Below, in pieces: positions 61,989 to 64,000 of a DNA stretch of 64,000 bases. Location: assembly GCA_020847375.1 (NCBI GenBank), contig JADLCB010000021.1:124001-188000 (forward strand), given 5' to 3'. This DNA is from Phycisphaerales bacterium (GTDB taxonomy: Bacteria > Planctomycetota > Phycisphaerae > Tepidisphaerales > Tepidisphaeraceae). The notes under the pieces were generated by a model. The model saw only the letters and a list, made by a program, of their open reading frames with translations. It made no database searches and was not told the DNA's origin. The stretch's first letter is position 1, and every line of letters begins with the position of its first letter. A program made the position numbers and the translations under genes.

Positions 61989-62984
61989 ATGAGCCAAACC
62001 CCACTGGACATCGCCCGTCAGGTCATCAGCGCCGAAACCCGCGCGCTGGAGGTGCTCAGTGATGCCTTGGATGAGCAATTCGAGTTGGCCGCCCGTAAAA
62101 TCATGGCCTGCCCGGCTTCGCTGATCACCAGCGGCGTTGGCAAGGCCGGGCATATCGCCCGCAAAGTCTCCGCCACCTTCAGCTCCACCGGAACACCCAG
62201 CCATTTTCTCTCGCCCGCCGATGCTGTCCACGGCGATCTGGGTGCGGTGCGTCAAGGTGATCTGATAATGCTTTTTTCCAGCAGCGGCGAAAGTGATGAA
62301 ATTCTTCGTCTGCTCTCAATTTTTCAAAAGCTCGGACGCTCCATCATCAGCATCAGTGCCACCCGTAATTGCACCCTGGCCCGTCATGCTGACATCAGTC
62401 TGGTCACGGGTAAAACCGGCGAAGCCTGCCCGCTGGGGCTGGCGCCCAGTGCCTCCACCACTGCCATGCTGGCCCTGGGCGACGCCCTGGCATTAACGGT
62501 CATGAGTCTTCGTCAATTCACCGCGGAGGATTTCGCCCTGTTTCACCCCGGCGGGCAACTGGGACGCAAGCTCATCAAGGTCTCCGAAGCAATGACGTTC
62601 CGCCTGGGGGAAAACCTGCCCGTCGTCAGCCAGGAACTGACCGTCGGCCAGGCGCTGCAGCAGGTCAGCAAAATCAAGCGGCGCAGCGGAGCGCTGATTA
62701 TGGTTGACGCCCAGGGCAAACTCAGTGGCATTTTTTCCGATGGCGATTTGCGCCGGCTGATTATCGCTGACGATCAGGCCGCCTTGCGCCGTCCCCTGAT
62801 GCAGGTCATGACCCACAACCCCAAACGCATTCCCGCCAGCGCCCTGGCCAGCCAGGCTATGGCCATTCTCCGGCAATATCGCATTGACGAATTGCCTGTC
62901 GTTGACGATCAGGATCGCCCCATCGGCCTGATCGACGTGCAGGATCTGGTCATGCTGAAAATTTTCGATGTCGATCAAACGTAA
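61989..62984 (+). CDS. kdsD: arabinose-5-phosphate isomerase (KpsF/KdsD-like)
   Basis: 331 residues. SIS domain (about 35-175): LITSGVGKAGHIARKVSATF, MLFSSSGESDEILRLLS, and LALGDALALTVMSLR. Two CBS domains follow (about 205-265 and 270-330) with SGIFSDGDLRRLI and DELPVVDDQDRPIGLIDVQD. It converts ribulose-5-phosphate to arabinose-5-phosphate for Kdo, an inner-core sugar of LPS, in line with lpxD at the left end. Confidence 0.92.
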   Translation: MSQTPLDIARQVISAETRALEVLSDALDEQFELAARKIMACPASLITSGVGKAGHIARKVSATFSSTGTPSHFLSPADAVHGDLGAVRQGDLIMLFSSSGESDEILRLLSIFQKLGRSIISISATRNCTLARHADISLVTGKTGEACPLGLAPSASTTAMLALGDALALTVMSLRQFTAEDFALFHPGGQLGRKLIKVSEAMTFRLGENLPVVSQELTVGQALQQVSKIKRRSGALIMVDAQGKLSGIFSDGDLRRLIIADDQAALRRPLMQVMTHNPKRIPASALASQAMAILRQYRIDELPVVDDQDRPIGLIDVQDLVMLKIFDVDQT

Positions 62985-63050
62985 ACAGACATGACAGCAA
63001 CCCAGCAACAATCCCAACCGCAACCGCATTCAACCTTGGACTTTTAAGAC

Positions 63051-64000
63051 GTGCCCACGCTCCACCCCATTCTTCCCGGTTCAACCATCGGTGTGCTCGG
63101 CTCCGGCCAGCTCGGACGCATGCTGGCCATTGCCGCCCGGCGCATGGGCTATCGTGTCATCACCTATTCACCAGAGACTGACACCCCCACCGGCCAGGTG
63201 GCGGATGAGGAATTCACCGCTGCCTACGACGACCTGGACCGCGTGCGCGATTTTGCCCGCAAGGTTGATGTGGTCACTTTTGAATTTGAAAATGTCCCTT
63301 CCGCCACCGCCAATGCCGCCATGGAATTTGCTCCGGTCCGGCCCAACGGCAACACCCTGAACACCACCCAGCACCGCCTGCGCGAAAAAACGTTTCTTTT
63401 CACGCATGGCTTTCCCGTCGCCCGTTTTCATCGAATCGATTCGCTGGAGACGTTGCGCCGCGCCTATGAGGGCTTTGATCGTCGTGGGGTGCTGAAAACA
63501 GCGGGTTATGGTTATGACGGCAAGGGGCAGATCGTGCTGAATCCGACCACTGATCTGGCTGACGCCTGGGCCAAACTCAATACGCTCGAAGCGGTTCTGG
63601 AGGAACTGATCGACTTTGAAGGCGAAGTATCCGTTGTCGCAGCCCGCGGTGCTGATGGATCATTCACCCACTGGGGCGTGGTGGAAAACCATCACCATAA
63701 TCACATTCTTGATGTCTCCACTGCCCCAGCCACCATCGGCCTGAGTCTGCATGATCAGGCGATTGAAATCGCCCGTGGCATCCTGGAGACATTGCAGGTG
63801 GTTGGCGTATTGTGCGTCGAATTTTTTGTTACCCGCGACCAACGATTGCTGGTCAACGAACTGGCTCCGCGCCCTCATAACAGCGGACATTTTACCCTCG
63901 ACGCCTCACCCACCAGCCAGTTTGAGCAGCAACTGCGGGCGATCTGCCACCTGCCGCTGGGGTCAACGCAACTTCTGCGCCCGGCTGCCATGGCAAATCT
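63051..64000 (+). CDS. purK: N5-carboxyaminoimidazole ribonucleotide synthase (partial)
   Basis: First ~316 residues; the frame is open to the window end. Start GTG 63051 is the first start after an in-frame stop at 63045-63047. ATP-grasp enzyme: TIGVLGSGQLGRMLAIAARR, the early FEFENVP, the glycine-rich LKTAGYGYDGKGQ, and the metal-binding VNELAPRPHNSGH. PurK joins bicarbonate to AIR using ATP in purine synthesis. The usual partner purE is not seen here. 66 bases behind kdsD, same strand. Confidence 0.93.
   Translation, partial: MPTLHPILPGSTIGVLGSGQLGRMLAIAARRMGYRVITYSPETDTPTGQVADEEFTAAYDDLDRVRDFARKVDVVTFEFENVPSATANAAMEFAPVRPNGNTLNTTQHRLREKTFLFTHGFPVARFHRIDSLETLRRAYEGFDRRGVLKTAGYGYDGKGQIVLNPTTDLADAWAKLNTLEAVLEELIDFEGEVSVVAARGADGSFTHWGVVENHHHNHILDVSTAPATIGLSLHDQAIEIARGILETLQVVGVLCVEFFVTRDQRLLVNELAPRPHNSGHFTLDASPTSQFEQQLRAICHLPLGSTQLLRPAAMAN

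Noticed and set aside
1..64000. CRISPR array, insertion sequence or prophage
   Set aside because: No spaced direct repeats, transposase, integrase or phage structural genes were found.

Overview
The window is ordinary chromosomal DNA of a Gram-negative-type bacterium with moderately high GC. I infer a planctomycete, most likely of class Phycisphaerae. The reasons are an outer-membrane/LPS gene set (lpxD end, kdsD-like isomerase), futalosine-pathway menaquinone genes, a lone rsmH outside a full division cluster, a DUF3467 protein, and many membrane-anchored TPR or LysM proteins of planctomycete style. This is inference from gene content; no rRNA or other marker is present. I see no insertion sequence, integrase, phage gene or CRISPR array.

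Layout. 1-284: end of lpxD. 309-2970 (minus): an ECF sigma factor, a one-TM anti-sigma-like protein and a secreted degenerate HtrA/PDZ protein, read as one stress-response module. 3273-8307 (plus): sucA (2-oxoglutarate dehydrogenase E1), an unknown one-TM protein and a LOG-family protein. 8485-14809 (plus): tRNA-Leu(UAG) with its own promoter, then envelope proteins (TPR, PpiD/SurA-like), a sugar mutarotase, an SDR and an amidohydrolase that is probably a futalosine-pathway deaminase. 14873-21755: murA, a small broken gene, rsmH, a LysM protein, an FtsL-like small protein, mqnA and two unknown membrane proteins. 21822-28232: an NhaD-like antiporter, a zincin, pyrK preceded by a promoter-to-terminator small RNA or leader, a Nudix hydrolase, a secreted DUF4380-like protein and a frameshifted LacI-family regulator.

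28513-47249 is a surface-polysaccharide locus. A long minus-strand operon runs wzx, GT4, wzy, four GT4 genes, a LegC-type aminotransferase, an ATP-grasp ligase, an initiating sugar-phosphate transferase, a HAD phosphatase and a 4,6-dehydratase. Divergent from it are another GT4 and a UDP-sugar 4-epimerase. These are followed by a polyprenyl-phosphate pentose synthase homologue paired with a GT-C membrane transferase. Together they can make an amino-deoxy-sugar nucleotide, load it on a polyprenyl carrier, extend it, flip it and polymerise it.

47430-64000 is mostly housekeeping: sppA, rimO, ilvN, a GT2 with an added Rossmann domain, DUF3467, a PfkB kinase, a PIN-like protein, a DedA protein, a ferredoxin, a VanZ-LamG fusion, membrane and coiled-coil proteins, a decayed FAD oxidoreductase, the kdsD-like isomerase and the first part of purK.

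The points most worth a second look are the small RNA/attenuator before pyrK, the FtsL-like protein behind rsmH, the ATP-grasp enzyme in the amino-sugar pathway, the pseudo-protease in the sigma module, the VanZ-LamG and GT2-Rossmann fusions, and three broken genes.
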